From: Allobosea sp035944375
GTDB taxonomy: Bacteria; Pseudomonadota; Alphaproteobacteria; Rhizobiales; Beijerinckiaceae
DNA: 64,000 nt
NCBI RefSeq assembly: GCF_035944375.1
Contig: NZ_DASZBE010000018.1
Reading direction: 5' to 3' (one strand)
This document shows, in pieces, positions 51,761 to 60,706 of the stretch (the stretch's first letter is position 1; each line of letters opens with the position of its first letter). The position numbers and the translations under genes are program-made. Under the pieces are notes generated by a model. The model did no database searches, was not told the origin of the DNA, and saw only the letters and a list, made by a program, of their open reading frames with translations.

Positions 51761-54286
51761 ATGACTCCCCTCCAGCGCGACCACGCGCCTCTCTTCATCG
51801 CCGCCGCCGGCCTGCTCGCTTTGCCCTTCCTGATGGACGTCATCGGGCTCGGCACGACGTCGGCGACCGAGATCGTCGTCTTCGCCATCGCCTGCATGGC
51901 ACTGAACATCCTCGTCGGCACCACGGGGCTGGTCTCCTTCGGCCATGGCGCCTGGTTCGGGCTTGCCGCCTATGCCGCCGGGCTGATCCAGCGCAACTGG
52001 CTGCCGGGCCAATTCGCCCTGCCGATCCTGCTCGCCGTGCTCTTCGTCGGGCTGATCGCCTTTGCCTTCGGGGCGCTGATCCTGCGGCGCAAGGGGGTCT
52101 ATTTCTCGCTGCTGACGCTGGCATTGGCGGCCATGACCTATTCGGTCGCTTTCCGCTGGACGGCGGTGACGGGCGGCGAGGACGGGCTCGGCGGCATCAA
52201 GCGGCCGCTCTTCCTCGGCATCGATTTCGAGCAGGCCTCGAACTTCTACGTCCTGGTCGCCACTCTCGGCATGGCCGTCGTCTACGGGCTCTGGCGCTTT
52301 CACCGCTCGCCGGTCGGCACGGTGCTGGTGGCGATCCGGGAGAACGAGCAGCGGGCCCGCTTCCTCGGCTATGCCACCGACCGCTACAAGCTGATCGCCT
52401 TCACGCTGTCGGCCACTCTGACGGGGCTGGCCGGCTCGCTGCTGCTGTTCAACAACCGGATGACCTCGGCCGAGCCGATCTCGGTCGCCTTCTCCGGCGA
52501 ATTGCTGGCGATGGTCGTCATCGGCGGCATGCGCTCCTTCCTCGGGCCGGCGCTGGGCGCGCTGTTCTTCGTGATCTTCCGAGACTACCTCTCCAGCATC
52601 ACGCCGAACTGGCTGTTCTGGTTCGGCCTGCTGTTCGTCGGCTTCATCGTGTTCTCGCCGACCGGCATCGTCGGCTTCGGCGAGCGCCTGCTGCGGCCCT
52701 TCCGCAAATCGGTCGTGGGCGATGCCGCGATGTCGGAGCGCAAGGCCGGCACGGTGACCCTGCCGGCCTTCATGAAGCCCAGCGACCCCACCGACGGACC
52801 GATCCTGACCGCGCGGGGGCTGGCCAAGAGCTTCGGCGGCATCAAGGCGGTCGAGGGCGTCGACATCACCATGGCCGACCGCCGGCTGCATGCGCTGATC
52901 GGCCCCAACGGCGCCGGCAAGACCACGGCCTTCAACCTGATCTCCGGTCTGTTTCCGCCCGATCGCGGCGAGGTGCGGCTGCGCGAGCGCGCGATCGGCG
53001 GGATGTCGCCCGAGGCGATCACGCAAGCCGGGATCGGGCGCGCCTTCCAGATCACCAACCTGTTCCCGACCTTGTCGGTCGAGGAGAATGTCAGGCTCGC
53101 CGTGCAGGCCCGCTCCAGCGCGCGCTTCGGCTTCTGGCGGCCGGCCGGGGCGCTCGACGAAGTCAACGCCCAGACGACCACCGTGATCGACACGATGGGC
53201 CTGCGCGGCATCGAGACGGCGGAGGCGGGATCGCTGAGCTATGGCGGGCAGCGGCTGCTCGACATGAGCCTGGCACTTGCGACCAAGCCGCGCGTGCTGC
53301 TGCTCGACGAGCCGCTGGCGGGCCTGGCCGCGGCCGAGCGCGAGCGGGTCGGCAATCTGATCAAGTCGATCTCGAGCGACCTGCCGGTGCTGCTGGTCGA
53401 GCATGACATCGATCGCGTCTTCGCCATCGCCGACCATGTCACCGTGATGAACGAGGGCTCGGTGCTGGTCGACGGCACGGTCGAGGATGCGCGCTCGTCG
53501 CCGCGTGTGCAGGAGATCTATATCGGCTCGGGCGCGCATGCGCTGGCCGAGAAGCCGCGCCAGAGCGCGGCGCGCAGCCCCGTCCTGCTCGGCCTCGACA
53601 AGGTCGACACCTTCTACGGCAAGAGCCACATCCTGCGGCAGGTCACGCTCGACGTGCATGAGAACGAGATCGTCGCGCTGCTCGGCCGCAATGGCGCCGG
53701 CAAGTCGACCCTGCTCAAGACCATCACCGGAATCGCCCCGCCGGCGAGCGGCACGATCACGCTGGCAGGCCAGGAGATCGCCGGGCAGCCGCCCGCCTCG
53801 ATCGCGCGCGCCGGCATCGCCTATGTGCCGCAGGGTCGCGGGCTCTTCGCCGGCATGAGCGTCAAGGACAATATGGAGCTCGGCCGGCTCAAGCGCGTCA
53901 CCGGCAACGGCACGCATTGGGACGACGAGAAAATCTTCGCCTTCTTCCCGCGCATCAAGCAGCGCTGGCATTCGCCGGCCGACTACCTGTCGGGTGGCGA
54001 GCAGCAGATGGTGGCGGTGGCGCGCGCTCTCTCGGGCGACACCCGCGTGCTGCTGCTCGACGAGCCCTTCGAGGGGCTGGCACCGGCCGTCGTCGAGGAG
54101 CTGTTCGAGGCCTTCGACAAGCTCCGCCAGGAGATCGGCATCGTCATCGTCGATCACCATCTCGACCTGGCGCTGGCCCTGTCGGACCGCACCGTCGTGC
54201 TCGAGCGCGGCAGCGTCGTCCATACCGGCCCGTCGCGGGCGCTGAGCCAGGATCTCGCGCTTCGGCGGCAGGTGTTGTGGCTGTGA
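51761..54286 (+). CDS. Triple fusion LivM permease - LivG ATPase - LivF ATPase
   Basis: 841 residues that combine three proteins normally encoded separately. Residues 1-310 are the LivM-type permease (LVGTTGLVSFGHGAWFGLAA, VVIGGMRSFLGPALGALFF). Residues 345-590 are the LivG-type ATPase: Walker A 381-388 GPNGAGKT, signature LSYGGQ 492-497, Walker B with DEP at 516-518. Residues 605-841 are the LivF-type ATPase: Walker A GRNGAGKS 642-649, LSGGEQQ 743-749, DEP near 767. Linkers are about 35 and 20 residues. Both nucleotide sites look complete. The frame is continuous from ATG 51761, so this is a genuine fusion and not an annotation gap. Confidence 0.95.
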   Translation: MTPLQRDHAPLFIAAAGLLALPFLMDVIGLGTTSATEIVVFAIACMALNILVGTTGLVSFGHGAWFGLAAYAAGLIQRNWLPGQFALPILLAVLFVGLIAFAFGALILRRKGVYFSLLTLALAAMTYSVAFRWTAVTGGEDGLGGIKRPLFLGIDFEQASNFYVLVATLGMAVVYGLWRFHRSPVGTVLVAIRENEQRARFLGYATDRYKLIAFTLSATLTGLAGSLLLFNNRMTSAEPISVAFSGELLAMVVIGGMRSFLGPALGALFFVIFRDYLSSITPNWLFWFGLLFVGFIVFSPTGIVGFGERLLRPFRKSVVGDAAMSERKAGTVTLPAFMKPSDPTDGPILTARGLAKSFGGIKAVEGVDITMADRRLHALIGPNGAGKTTAFNLISGLFPPDRGEVRLRERAIGGMSPEAITQAGIGRAFQITNLFPTLSVEENVRLAVQARSSARFGFWRPAGALDEVNAQTTTVIDTMGLRGIETAEAGSLSYGGQRLLDMSLALATKPRVLLLDEPLAGLAAAERERVGNLIKSISSDLPVLLVEHDIDRVFAIADHVTVMNEGSVLVDGTVEDARSSPRVQEIYIGSGAHALAEKPRQSAARSPVLLGLDKVDTFYGKSHILRQVTLDVHENEIVALLGRNGAGKSTLLKTITGIAPPASGTITLAGQEIAGQPPASIARAGIAYVPQGRGLFAGMSVKDNMELGRLKRVTGNGTHWDDEKIFAFFPRIKQRWHSPADYLSGGEQQMVAVARALSGDTRVLLLDEPFEGLAPAVVEELFEAFDKLRQEIGIVIVDHHLDLALALSDRTVVLERGSVVHTGPSRALSQDLALRRQVLWL

Positions 54287-54303
54287 GGACAACTCCACCT
54301 GTC

Positions 54304-54382
54304 CGTCATTGCGAGCGCAGCGAAGCAATCCAGCCCGCGCGCTCCATACCGCCTGGATTGCTTCGCTGCGCTCGCAATGACG
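54304..54382. repeat. Perfect 30-bp inverted repeat
   Basis: Left arm 54304-54333 and right arm 54353-54382 are exact reverse complements, with a 19-base loop. The arm begins CGTCATTGCGAGCGCAGCGA. It lies between the transporter and dehydrogenase genes and could act as a transcript-processing or attenuating stem in the operon; likely a dispersed family. Confidence 0.75.
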
Positions 54383-54410
54383 ATCAGCGCCTCGCCAAGG
54401 ACTGCATTAC

Positions 54411-55352
54411 ATGACCCACATCGCCATCGTCGGTTCGGGCCTGATCGGCCGCGCCTGGGCCACCGTCTTCGCCAGCCATGGCTGTTCCGTCGCGCTGCAT
54501 GACGTCGCGCCCGGCGCGGCGGAGGCGGCGCGCGCCCATATCGGCACCAATCTCGAGGAGCTCGCGGGCCATGGGCTGGTCGAGGACCCCAAGGGGTCGC
54601 TGTCGCGCATCCGCGTCGCCCGCGACCTCGCCGATGTCCTGACCAGCGCCGATCTCGTGCAGGAGAACGGGCCGGAGACCGTCGCGGCCAAGCAGCAGCT
54701 CTTCGCGGAGATGGATGCGCTCTGTCCGCCCTCGACCATCCTGGCGTCCTCGACCTCCTTCATCATGGCTTCCGTCTTCAGCGAGACCCTGGCGGGCCGG
54801 GCGCGCTGCCTCGTCGCGCACCCGGTCAACCCGCCCCATCTCGTGCCGATCGTCGAGTTGGCGCCGGCACCCTGGACCGACCCGGCGGTGGTCGAGCGGG
54901 CACGGGCGATCTACGAGCAGGCCGGCCAGGTGCCGATCGTGCTGCGCAAGGAAAAGCCCGGCTTCGTTCTGAACCGGCTGCAGGCCGTGTTGCTGGCCGA
55001 GGCCTTCCGGATCGTCGGCGAGGGCGTCGCCAGCGCCGAGGATGTCGACAAGACGATCCGCGATGGCCTGGGCCTGCGCTGGTCCTTCATGGGGCCGTTC
55101 GAGACGATCGAGCTCAACGCGCCCGGCGGCATCCCGGATTACTGCGCACGCTATTCCGCCTCGCTCGACCGCATGGTGAAGTCGTCCGAGGGGCTGGGCA
55201 ATCCGTTCGACACCGCGACGGTTGAGACCGTGATGAGCGAATGGCGCGGCGCGCAGTCGCCAGAGCGGGTCAAGCGCCTGAGCGACTGGCGCGACACGCG
55301 GCTGGCGGCGCTGCAGGCTCACAAGCGCGCCTCGAAGAGCAAGCCGGAATGA
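54411..55352 (+). CDS. 3-hydroxyacyl-CoA dehydrogenase-family oxidoreductase (carnitine dehydrogenase/lambda-crystallin-like)
   Basis: 313 residues. NAD motif IVGSGLIGRAWATVFASHG, NGPETVAAKQ, then ASSTSFIMAS, HPVNPPHLVPIVEL and the C-terminal helical domain GFVLNRLQAVLLAEAFRIVG. This branch oxidises 3-hydroxy acids with free carboxylates, such as L-carnitine or L-gulonate, rather than CoA esters. The next gene encodes a BKACE enzyme that cleaves beta-keto acids, so the two act in sequence. The specific substrate is not determined by sequence. Confidence 0.9.
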   Translation: MTHIAIVGSGLIGRAWATVFASHGCSVALHDVAPGAAEAARAHIGTNLEELAGHGLVEDPKGSLSRIRVARDLADVLTSADLVQENGPETVAAKQQLFAEMDALCPPSTILASSTSFIMASVFSETLAGRARCLVAHPVNPPHLVPIVELAPAPWTDPAVVERARAIYEQAGQVPIVLRKEKPGFVLNRLQAVLLAEAFRIVGEGVASAEDVDKTIRDGLGLRWSFMGPFETIELNAPGGIPDYCARYSASLDRMVKSSEGLGNPFDTATVETVMSEWRGAQSPERVKRLSDWRDTRLAALQAHKRASKSKPE

Positions 55353-55370
55353 ACGTTGTCCTTCTCTCAG

Positions 55371-55474
55371 CCCTCATCCTGAGGAGCCGCGCAGCGGCGT
55401 CTCGAAGGATGGTCCAGAGCGCGCTGGAGCATCCTTCGAGACGCGGACTTGCAGTCCGCTCCTCAGGATGAGGG
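55371..55474. repeat. Nested inverted repeat (REP-like)
   Basis: Outer arms of 17 bp (55371-55387 and 55458-55474, beginning CCCTCATCCTGAGGAGC) enclose inner 15-bp arms (55397-55411 and 55430-55444, GCGTCTCGAAGGATG). All arms are exact reverse complements. It lies between the dehydrogenase and BKACE genes. Confidence 0.75.
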
Positions 55475-55517
55475 CCGAGGTGACCAAAGCCGATTCGAAC
55501 TGAGAGGAACCACCGCC

Positions 55518-56450
55518 ATGGCGAAGAACCGCAAAGTCATCATCACCTGCGCGGTCACCGGCGCGATTCATACGCCGTCAATGTCGCCGCATCTGCCGGT
55601 GACGGCGGAAGAGATCATCGATGCGGCGGTGGGCGCGGCCGAGGCGGGCGCTGCGCTGGTGCATGTCCATGCGCGCAACCCCGTCACCGGCCAGCCCGAC
55701 CAGTCGCCGGAAGCCTTCGAGCCCTTCCTGAAGGTGATCAAGCAGCGCTCGAACTGCGTCATCAACATCACCACCGGCGGCGCCCCGACCATGGGCGTCG
55801 AGGAGCGGCTGGGCCCCTGCGCACATTTCAAGCCCGAGGTCGCCTCGCTCAACATGGGCTCGATGAATTTCGGACTCTACCCGATGCTGGCCCGGTTCAA
55901 GGACTTCAAGCACGACTGGGAGAGGCCCTATCTCGAAGGTTCGAAAGACCGGATCTTCAAGAACACCTTCCAGGACATCGAGAACATTCTCACCACCTGC
56001 GCGGAGAACAACACGCGCTTCGAGATCGAGTGCTACGACATCGGCCATCTCTACACGCTGGCGCATTTCGTCGATCGCGGGCTGGTGAAGCCGCCCTTCT
56101 TCGTCCAGTCGGTGTTCGGCATCCTCGGCGGCATCGGGCCCCATCCCGAGGACGTCATCCACATGAAGCGCACGGCCGATCGGCTGTTCGGCGACCAGTA
56201 CCAGTGGTCGGTGCTGGGCGCGGGCCGGCATCAGCTCCCGATCGCCGCCATGGCGGTGTCGATGGGCGGCAATCTGCGCGTGGGACTCGAGGATTCGCTC
56301 TGGCTCGGCCCGGGGCAGTTCGCCAAATCCAACGCCGACCAGGTCCGGGCGGCGCGGATGATCATCGAGGGGCTCGGCCTCGAGGTCGCCACTCCCGAGG
56401 ACGCCCGCGAGGTGCTGCAGCTTAAGGGCGCCGACAAGGTCAATTTCTAG
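55518..56450 (+). CDS. BKACE-family 3-keto-acid cleavage enzyme (DUF849)
   Basis: 310 residues. These Zn enzymes condense a beta-keto acid with acetyl-CoA to give acetoacetyl-CoA plus a shortened CoA-free product. The metal ligands are in LVHVHARNP (His49, His51) and the later Glu in VGLEDSLWL, with AVTGAIHTPSMSPHLPVTAE at the start and CVINITTGGA as the substrate region. ATG 55518 follows GAGAGGAAC. Known substrates include 3-keto-5-aminohexanoate and dehydrocarnitine; the upstream dehydrogenase suggests the second type, but this is not proven. Confidence 0.92.
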   Translation: MAKNRKVIITCAVTGAIHTPSMSPHLPVTAEEIIDAAVGAAEAGAALVHVHARNPVTGQPDQSPEAFEPFLKVIKQRSNCVINITTGGAPTMGVEERLGPCAHFKPEVASLNMGSMNFGLYPMLARFKDFKHDWERPYLEGSKDRIFKNTFQDIENILTTCAENNTRFEIECYDIGHLYTLAHFVDRGLVKPPFFVQSVFGILGGIGPHPEDVIHMKRTADRLFGDQYQWSVLGAGRHQLPIAAMAVSMGGNLRVGLEDSLWLGPGQFAKSNADQVRAARMIIEGLGLEVATPEDAREVLQLKGADKVNF

Positions 56451-56548
56451 CCCGGCATCCGCAACGCCCTCAGCGATCGCGCCTTCTCCACCGGATGCGA
56501 TGGGCTTAAGGTCGGGTCTACCGGCCATGGGCCCGAGTGGATGCTGCG

Positions 56549-57307
56549 ATGACGACCGTCGATCTCAATGCGGATCTGGCCGAAGGCTTCGGCGCCTATC
56601 GCTGCGGCGATGATGGGGCCATGCTCCAGATCGTGACCTCGGCCAATGTCGCCTGCGGGCTGCATGCCGGCGATCCCGAGATCATGGCGCAGACCTTCTC
56701 GGTCGCCCGCGAGCGCGGGGTCGCGGTCGGGGCGCATCCGGGCTTTCCGGATCTCTGGGGCTTCGGCCGGCGGCGGATCCCCTTCTCGACGGGCGAGATC
56801 GAGCGGCTGGTCGCCTATCAGATCGGCGCGGCGGCCGCACTCGCCAGCTATGCCGGCCATCGCATCACCTATGTGAAGCCCCATGGCGCGCTCGGCAACA
56901 TCTCCTGCGAGGAGCGGCCCGTGGCTGATGCGATCGCGCGGGCGATCAAGGCGGTCGATCCCGGTCTCGCCCTGCTGGGCACGGCGCTGACCGCGCAGGT
57001 CGCGGCCGGCGAGGCGGCCGGGCTGCGAGTCCATCAGGAGATTTTCGCCGACCGTGGCTATACCGAAGAGGGGCAACTGGTCGGGCGCCACCTGCCGGGC
57101 GCGATGATCACGGATGCAGCGGAAGCCGCCGAGCGCGTCGTCGCGATGGTGCAGGAAGGGGCGCTGATCACACTCTCCGGGCGACGGCTCGCGACGGGCA
57201 TCGACTCCATCTGCGTCCATGGCGATTCCGACCATGCGGTGGCGACGGCGCGCGCCGTCCGGACGGCGCTGGAGCAGGCCGGCATCCGCATCGCCGCCTT
57301 CACATGA
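56549..57307 (+). CDS. pxpA: 5-oxoprolinase subunit PxpA (LamB/YcsF family)
   Basis: 252 residues. LNADLAEGFGAYRCGDD, VACGLHAGDP, GAHPGFPDLWGFGRR, and KPHGALGN are the family blocks. The annotated start is ATG 56549; GTG 56537 is possible. With PxpB and PxpC it forms the ATP-dependent lactamase that opens 5-oxoproline; relatives may act on other lactams. Overlaps pxpB by 4 bases. Confidence 0.92.
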   Translation: MTTVDLNADLAEGFGAYRCGDDGAMLQIVTSANVACGLHAGDPEIMAQTFSVARERGVAVGAHPGFPDLWGFGRRRIPFSTGEIERLVAYQIGAAAALASYAGHRITYVKPHGALGNISCEERPVADAIARAIKAVDPGLALLGTALTAQVAAGEAAGLRVHQEIFADRGYTEEGQLVGRHLPGAMITDAAEAAERVVAMVQEGALITLSGRRLATGIDSICVHGDSDHAVATARAVRTALEQAGIRIAAFT

Positions 57308-58038
57308 GCGACGTGGCTGCCGCCGGCCCCGTCTTCCTCGATGCGGGCGAATCGGCGCTCGTCGTCGAATTCGGCCGCAGCGTCGATCCCGCGATCAGCG
57401 ACCGCGTCCTGGCTCTCGACGCGGCGCTGGCGGCCGCGCCTCCCGAGGGCCTGCGCGAACTCGTGCCCACCTATCGCTCGCTGATGATCCATTACGATCC
57501 GCTCCGGCTCGATCGCGCCCGGCTCGTCGGCCTGGTCGAGGAGCAACTGGCAACGGCTTCGGCCGACATCCGGCCGGGCGCGCTCTGGACGATCCCCTGC
57601 TGCTATGCCCTCCCGCATGGCGAAGACCTCGCCGAGATAGCGGCGCTGCTGGGGATGCCGCCCGAACGCGCTGCCGATCTGCATGCCGCGGCACGCTACC
57701 GCATCTACATGTACGGGTTCTCGCCGGGCTTCACCTATCTCGGCGGGCTGCCGGAGCCGCTGGCGATCTCGCGGCGGGCAAGGCCGCGCCCGCCGCATGA
57801 CAGCAAGGTGGTGCTGGTGGGAGGCGGCCTGAGCGCCATCGCGAGCTTCGCGATGCCGACGGGCTGGTATGTCGTCGGCCGCACGCCGGAGCGGCTCTAT
57901 GCCCCGGAGCGGGCGAGCGCCTTCCTGTTCGAGCCGGGGGACAGCCTGCGCTTCGAGGCGATCGATCCCACCACCTTTGCGGCGCTAGAAGCGCGCGCAG
58001 ACGCAGGCGAGGTCGTGGCCCTCCGGACGCCCGCATGA
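57304..58038 (+). CDS. pxpB: 5-oxoprolinase subunit PxpB (KipI family)
   Basis: 244 residues. Family blocks include GESALVVEFG, YMYGFSPGFTYLGGLPEPLA and ASFAMPTGWYVVGRTPERLY with the phosphorylation-linked glycine-rich segment. Coupled to pxpA and pxpC through ATGA overlaps. Forms the catalytic complex with PxpA and PxpC. Confidence 0.92.
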   Translation: MSDVAAAGPVFLDAGESALVVEFGRSVDPAISDRVLALDAALAAAPPEGLRELVPTYRSLMIHYDPLRLDRARLVGLVEEQLATASADIRPGALWTIPCCYALPHGEDLAEIAALLGMPPERAADLHAAARYRIYMYGFSPGFTYLGGLPEPLAISRRARPRPPHDSKVVLVGGGLSAIASFAMPTGWYVVGRTPERLYAPERASAFLFEPGDSLRFEAIDPTTFAALEARADAGEVVALRTPA

Positions 58039-59057
58039 CGGCGCTGCGCATCCTCTCCTGCGGGCCCGGCGTCACGGTGCAGGATGGCGGCCGCCACGGT
58101 TATCTCCGCTATGGCGTAACCGTGGCCGGGCCGATGGATGCCCTCGCCCATGCCATTGCTAACCGCGCCGTCGGGAACCGGGAGGATAGCGCGGCCCTCG
58201 AGATCTCGCTCGGGGGCATCGAGCTCACCGCCGAGGACGGCCCGCTGACGATCGCGGTGGCAGGGGGAACCTTCCAGACGACGCTCGACGACCAGCCTCT
58301 GCCGGCGGCGGTCGTCGCGACGCTCGAACCGGGTGCGAAGCTGCGGCTGCGCGCCGGCGCGGCGGGCATGTGGTGCTATCTCGCCGTTGCAGGGAAGCTC
58401 GATCTCCCCGCCGTTCTCGGTTCGCGCGCGACGCATGCGCGCACGGGCATGGGTGGCGTCGACGGGCGGATGCTGCAGGCCGGCGACCGGATCGCGGTCT
58501 CGCCGCCGGGCAGGGGCGCAGCGGATGCCGGGACGATCGTCGCACCGCTGCTCGACCGGCCGGCCGATGTCATCAGGGTGCTGCCCGGCCCGCAGCAGGA
58601 CTATTTCGCCGAAGACCAGGTGGCGGCCTTCCTGGCCGGGCCCTGGCGGATCTCGCCGCGCGGTGACCGCATGGCCTGTTTTCTCGAAGGCCCGACCCTG
58701 CGCCATGCGGGGGGCTTCAACATCCCCTCCGACGGCGTCGCCATGGGCGCGATCCAGGTTCCCGGCGAAGGCCAGCCCATCGTGCTGATGGCGGACCGCC
58801 AGTCGACCGGTGGCTACCCCAAGATCGCGACCGTGATCGGCACCGATCTCGGCCGCCTCGCCCAGGCGCGGCCGGGAACCGAGATCGCCTTCAGGGCTGT
58901 GTCACATGGCGAGGCGGTCCGCGCCCTGGCGGAGCAGAGGGCGTTCCTCGACGCTCCGATCGGGATCGAGCCGCTGCGGCGGGACAGGTTCAGCTCCGAA
59001 TTCCTGCTCGGCCGGAACCTCGTCGGCGGGTGGATCGACGCACGGCAGCCCGGCTGA
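58035..59057 (+). CDS. pxpC: 5-oxoprolinase subunit PxpC (KipA family)
   Basis: 340 residues. GPGVTVQDGGRHGYLRYGVT, MDALAHAIANRAVGNREDSA, HARTGMGGVDGRMLQAGD and the biotin-carboxylase-like fold end PGTEIAFR fit the family. Last gene of the operon; it converges with a LuxR-type regulator gene 18 bp away. Confidence 0.92.
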   Translation: MTALRILSCGPGVTVQDGGRHGYLRYGVTVAGPMDALAHAIANRAVGNREDSAALEISLGGIELTAEDGPLTIAVAGGTFQTTLDDQPLPAAVVATLEPGAKLRLRAGAAGMWCYLAVAGKLDLPAVLGSRATHARTGMGGVDGRMLQAGDRIAVSPPGRGAADAGTIVAPLLDRPADVIRVLPGPQQDYFAEDQVAAFLAGPWRISPRGDRMACFLEGPTLRHAGGFNIPSDGVAMGAIQVPGEGQPIVLMADRQSTGGYPKIATVIGTDLGRLAQARPGTEIAFRAVSHGEAVRALAEQRAFLDAPIGIEPLRRDRFSSEFLLGRNLVGGWIDARQPG

Positions 59058-59075
59058 ACGGGGACCCCTCGCCTT

Positions 59076-59726
59076 TCAGGCCGCCTCCTCGATGAAGGTC
59101 GCGACGAAGCGCACGAGTTCGCTCTGGCGCGCCGTCCCCGTCTTGGCGAAGAGGCGCTGGAGATGGGTGCGGGCCGTCGTCCGGGCGATGCCGAGCTTCC
59201 TGGCGGCGACGACGGTGTCGAGGCCCTTGACGATGAGGCCGAGCATGCGCGCTTCGGTAGGGGTCAGGCCGCAGGCCTCGGCGACCTCGTCGACCTTGCG
59301 GTCGATCATGCGTTGCGGATCGTCGACGGTCAGCACGAACAGATCCATGCCGGCTTCGGCGAGATGCACGGCATCCACGATCGCCTGACGGCCGCAGCGA
59401 AGGACGAGCGGCAGCCGGATCTCTTCGGACGCCGCGCCGGAGCAGCGGCGCTTGAGCCAGGTCTGCAGCCGCGCTGCGAAGAGCTTGTCGCAACAGGTCA
59501 GGCGCCCGTCGCCACCGAGGCCTTCCCGCGCCAGTGCCGCCGCTCCTGGACTGCTGAAATGCACGCGCAGATCGGCGTCGATGATGAAGAGCGGCTTGCC
59601 GCCGCGGCCATGTTGCGGCGCGTTGTCCTGCCGGTGATCGGCACGGGGCGGGACGGCCTGAAGCGCCGCGGTGGATGGAATGCTGAAGATCATAGACATG
59701 CGAGGAGCATCTCCGATTCCGAGCAT
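59076..59726 (-). CDS. LuxR-type helix-turn-helix regulator
   Basis: 216 residues. The C-terminal 65 residues are a LuxR/FixJ-type HTH (LTPTEARMLGLIVKGLDTVV, then AARKLGIARTTARTHLQRLF). The middle (PLFIIDADLRVHFSSPGAAA) is PAS-like. No receiver domain is present. It is convergent with the pxp operon and separated from the GntR gene by 146 bp. A methionine ten codons in (MSMIFSIP) is another possible start. Confidence 0.88.
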   Translation of the reverse strand: MLGIGDAPRMSMIFSIPSTAALQAVPPRADHRQDNAPQHGRGGKPLFIIDADLRVHFSSPGAAALAREGLGGDGRLTCCDKLFAARLQTWLKRRCSGAASEEIRLPLVLRCGRQAIVDAVHLAEAGMDLFVLTVDDPQRMIDRKVDEVAEACGLTPTEARMLGLIVKGLDTVVAARKLGIARTTARTHLQRLFAKTGTARQSELVRFVATFIEEAA

Positions 59727-59872
59727 GGTCGCGGTCTCCCGTGGAACAGCCGGTCAGCCCCGGACATGACATTCAGGCTTGTTCGGCCTCCTTCATTGGT
59801 CGCGGCAGGTCGCATGGTGGTTCAACAGGCCGTCGCCCTTGCGCAGCCGCACCATCGGCGCGCGGACCGCGC

Positions 59873-60652
59873 TCAGATGCGCAGCGAGAGCTTGTAGGTA
59901 TAGGTGTCGCCCCGAAACAGGCCTTCGACATATTCGAGCATGTCGCCGTCACGGCCGAAACTGCGGCGCTTGATCAGCAGGCAGGGCAGCGGCGTGGCGA
60001 AGCCGAAGATGGCGCATTCGTCGACGGTCGGCTCCGCCGCCTCGATGGTCTGCTCGCAATGCGCCAGCGGCGCGCCGAGCGCCGCGAGTTGGGCATAGAC
60101 TGACCCAGTGAGATCGGCCTGCTCGAGCGCGGGCGCGCGTTCGAGATTGTACCAGGCGACCTCGCGCGACAGCGGAATCGCGTCTCCGCTTCGCACACGC
60201 ACCAGCTTGAGGAAGCGGGCCGTCGCGGGAAGGCCGAAGACCGACGCAATCGCGCCGTCGATGACCACGGCCCGCTCCAGGATGCGCGACGACGGCACGC
60301 GGCCGAGATCCCGCATTTCCTCGGTGAAGCCCTTGAGGCGGTCCATGCCGGAATGCAGCCGCGAGCCCGGGCCCTGCACGATCGAGCCCAGACGTCCCTG
60401 GGCGCTCAGCAGCTTGCGCTGGCGCAGCGCGTTATAGGCCCGCTGCACGGTGCTGCGGCTGAGCGCCAGCCGCTCGGCCAGCTGCCGCTCGGCCGGCAAC
60501 GTCGTCCCCGCGGGCAGGGTACCGTCGCCGATCAACTGCGTGAGCTGATCCTCGAGCTGCTGATACAAGGGCTTGGCGGTATCATTGCGCAGTTCCAGGA
60601 GATCCTGGAACGGCGGCCTCGCCAGAACGTTGGGCAGCTTGCGCGGTGTCAT
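59873..60652 (-). CDS. GntR-family regulator (HutC/UTRA subfamily)
   Basis: 259 residues. Winged HTH in LPAERQLAERLALSRSTVQR, then YNALRQRKLLSAQGRLG, and a UTRA effector domain from about residue 95 (RSGDAIPLSREVAWYNLERA, GFATPLPCLLIKRRSFGRDG). Divergent from the PfkB kinase gene 54 bp away, which it most likely controls in response to a sugar phosphate. Confidence 0.92.
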   Translation of the reverse strand: MTPRKLPNVLARPPFQDLLELRNDTAKPLYQQLEDQLTQLIGDGTLPAGTTLPAERQLAERLALSRSTVQRAYNALRQRKLLSAQGRLGSIVQGPGSRLHSGMDRLKGFTEEMRDLGRVPSSRILERAVVIDGAIASVFGLPATARFLKLVRVRSGDAIPLSREVAWYNLERAPALEQADLTGSVYAQLAALGAPLAHCEQTIEAAEPTVDECAIFGFATPLPCLLIKRRSFGRDGDMLEYVEGLFRGDTYTYKLSLRI

Positions 60653-60706
60653 CGGCGGCGGGGATGCGGCATCCGCCCGTCCAGCGAACGACAGGGATCA
60701 AAAGCC

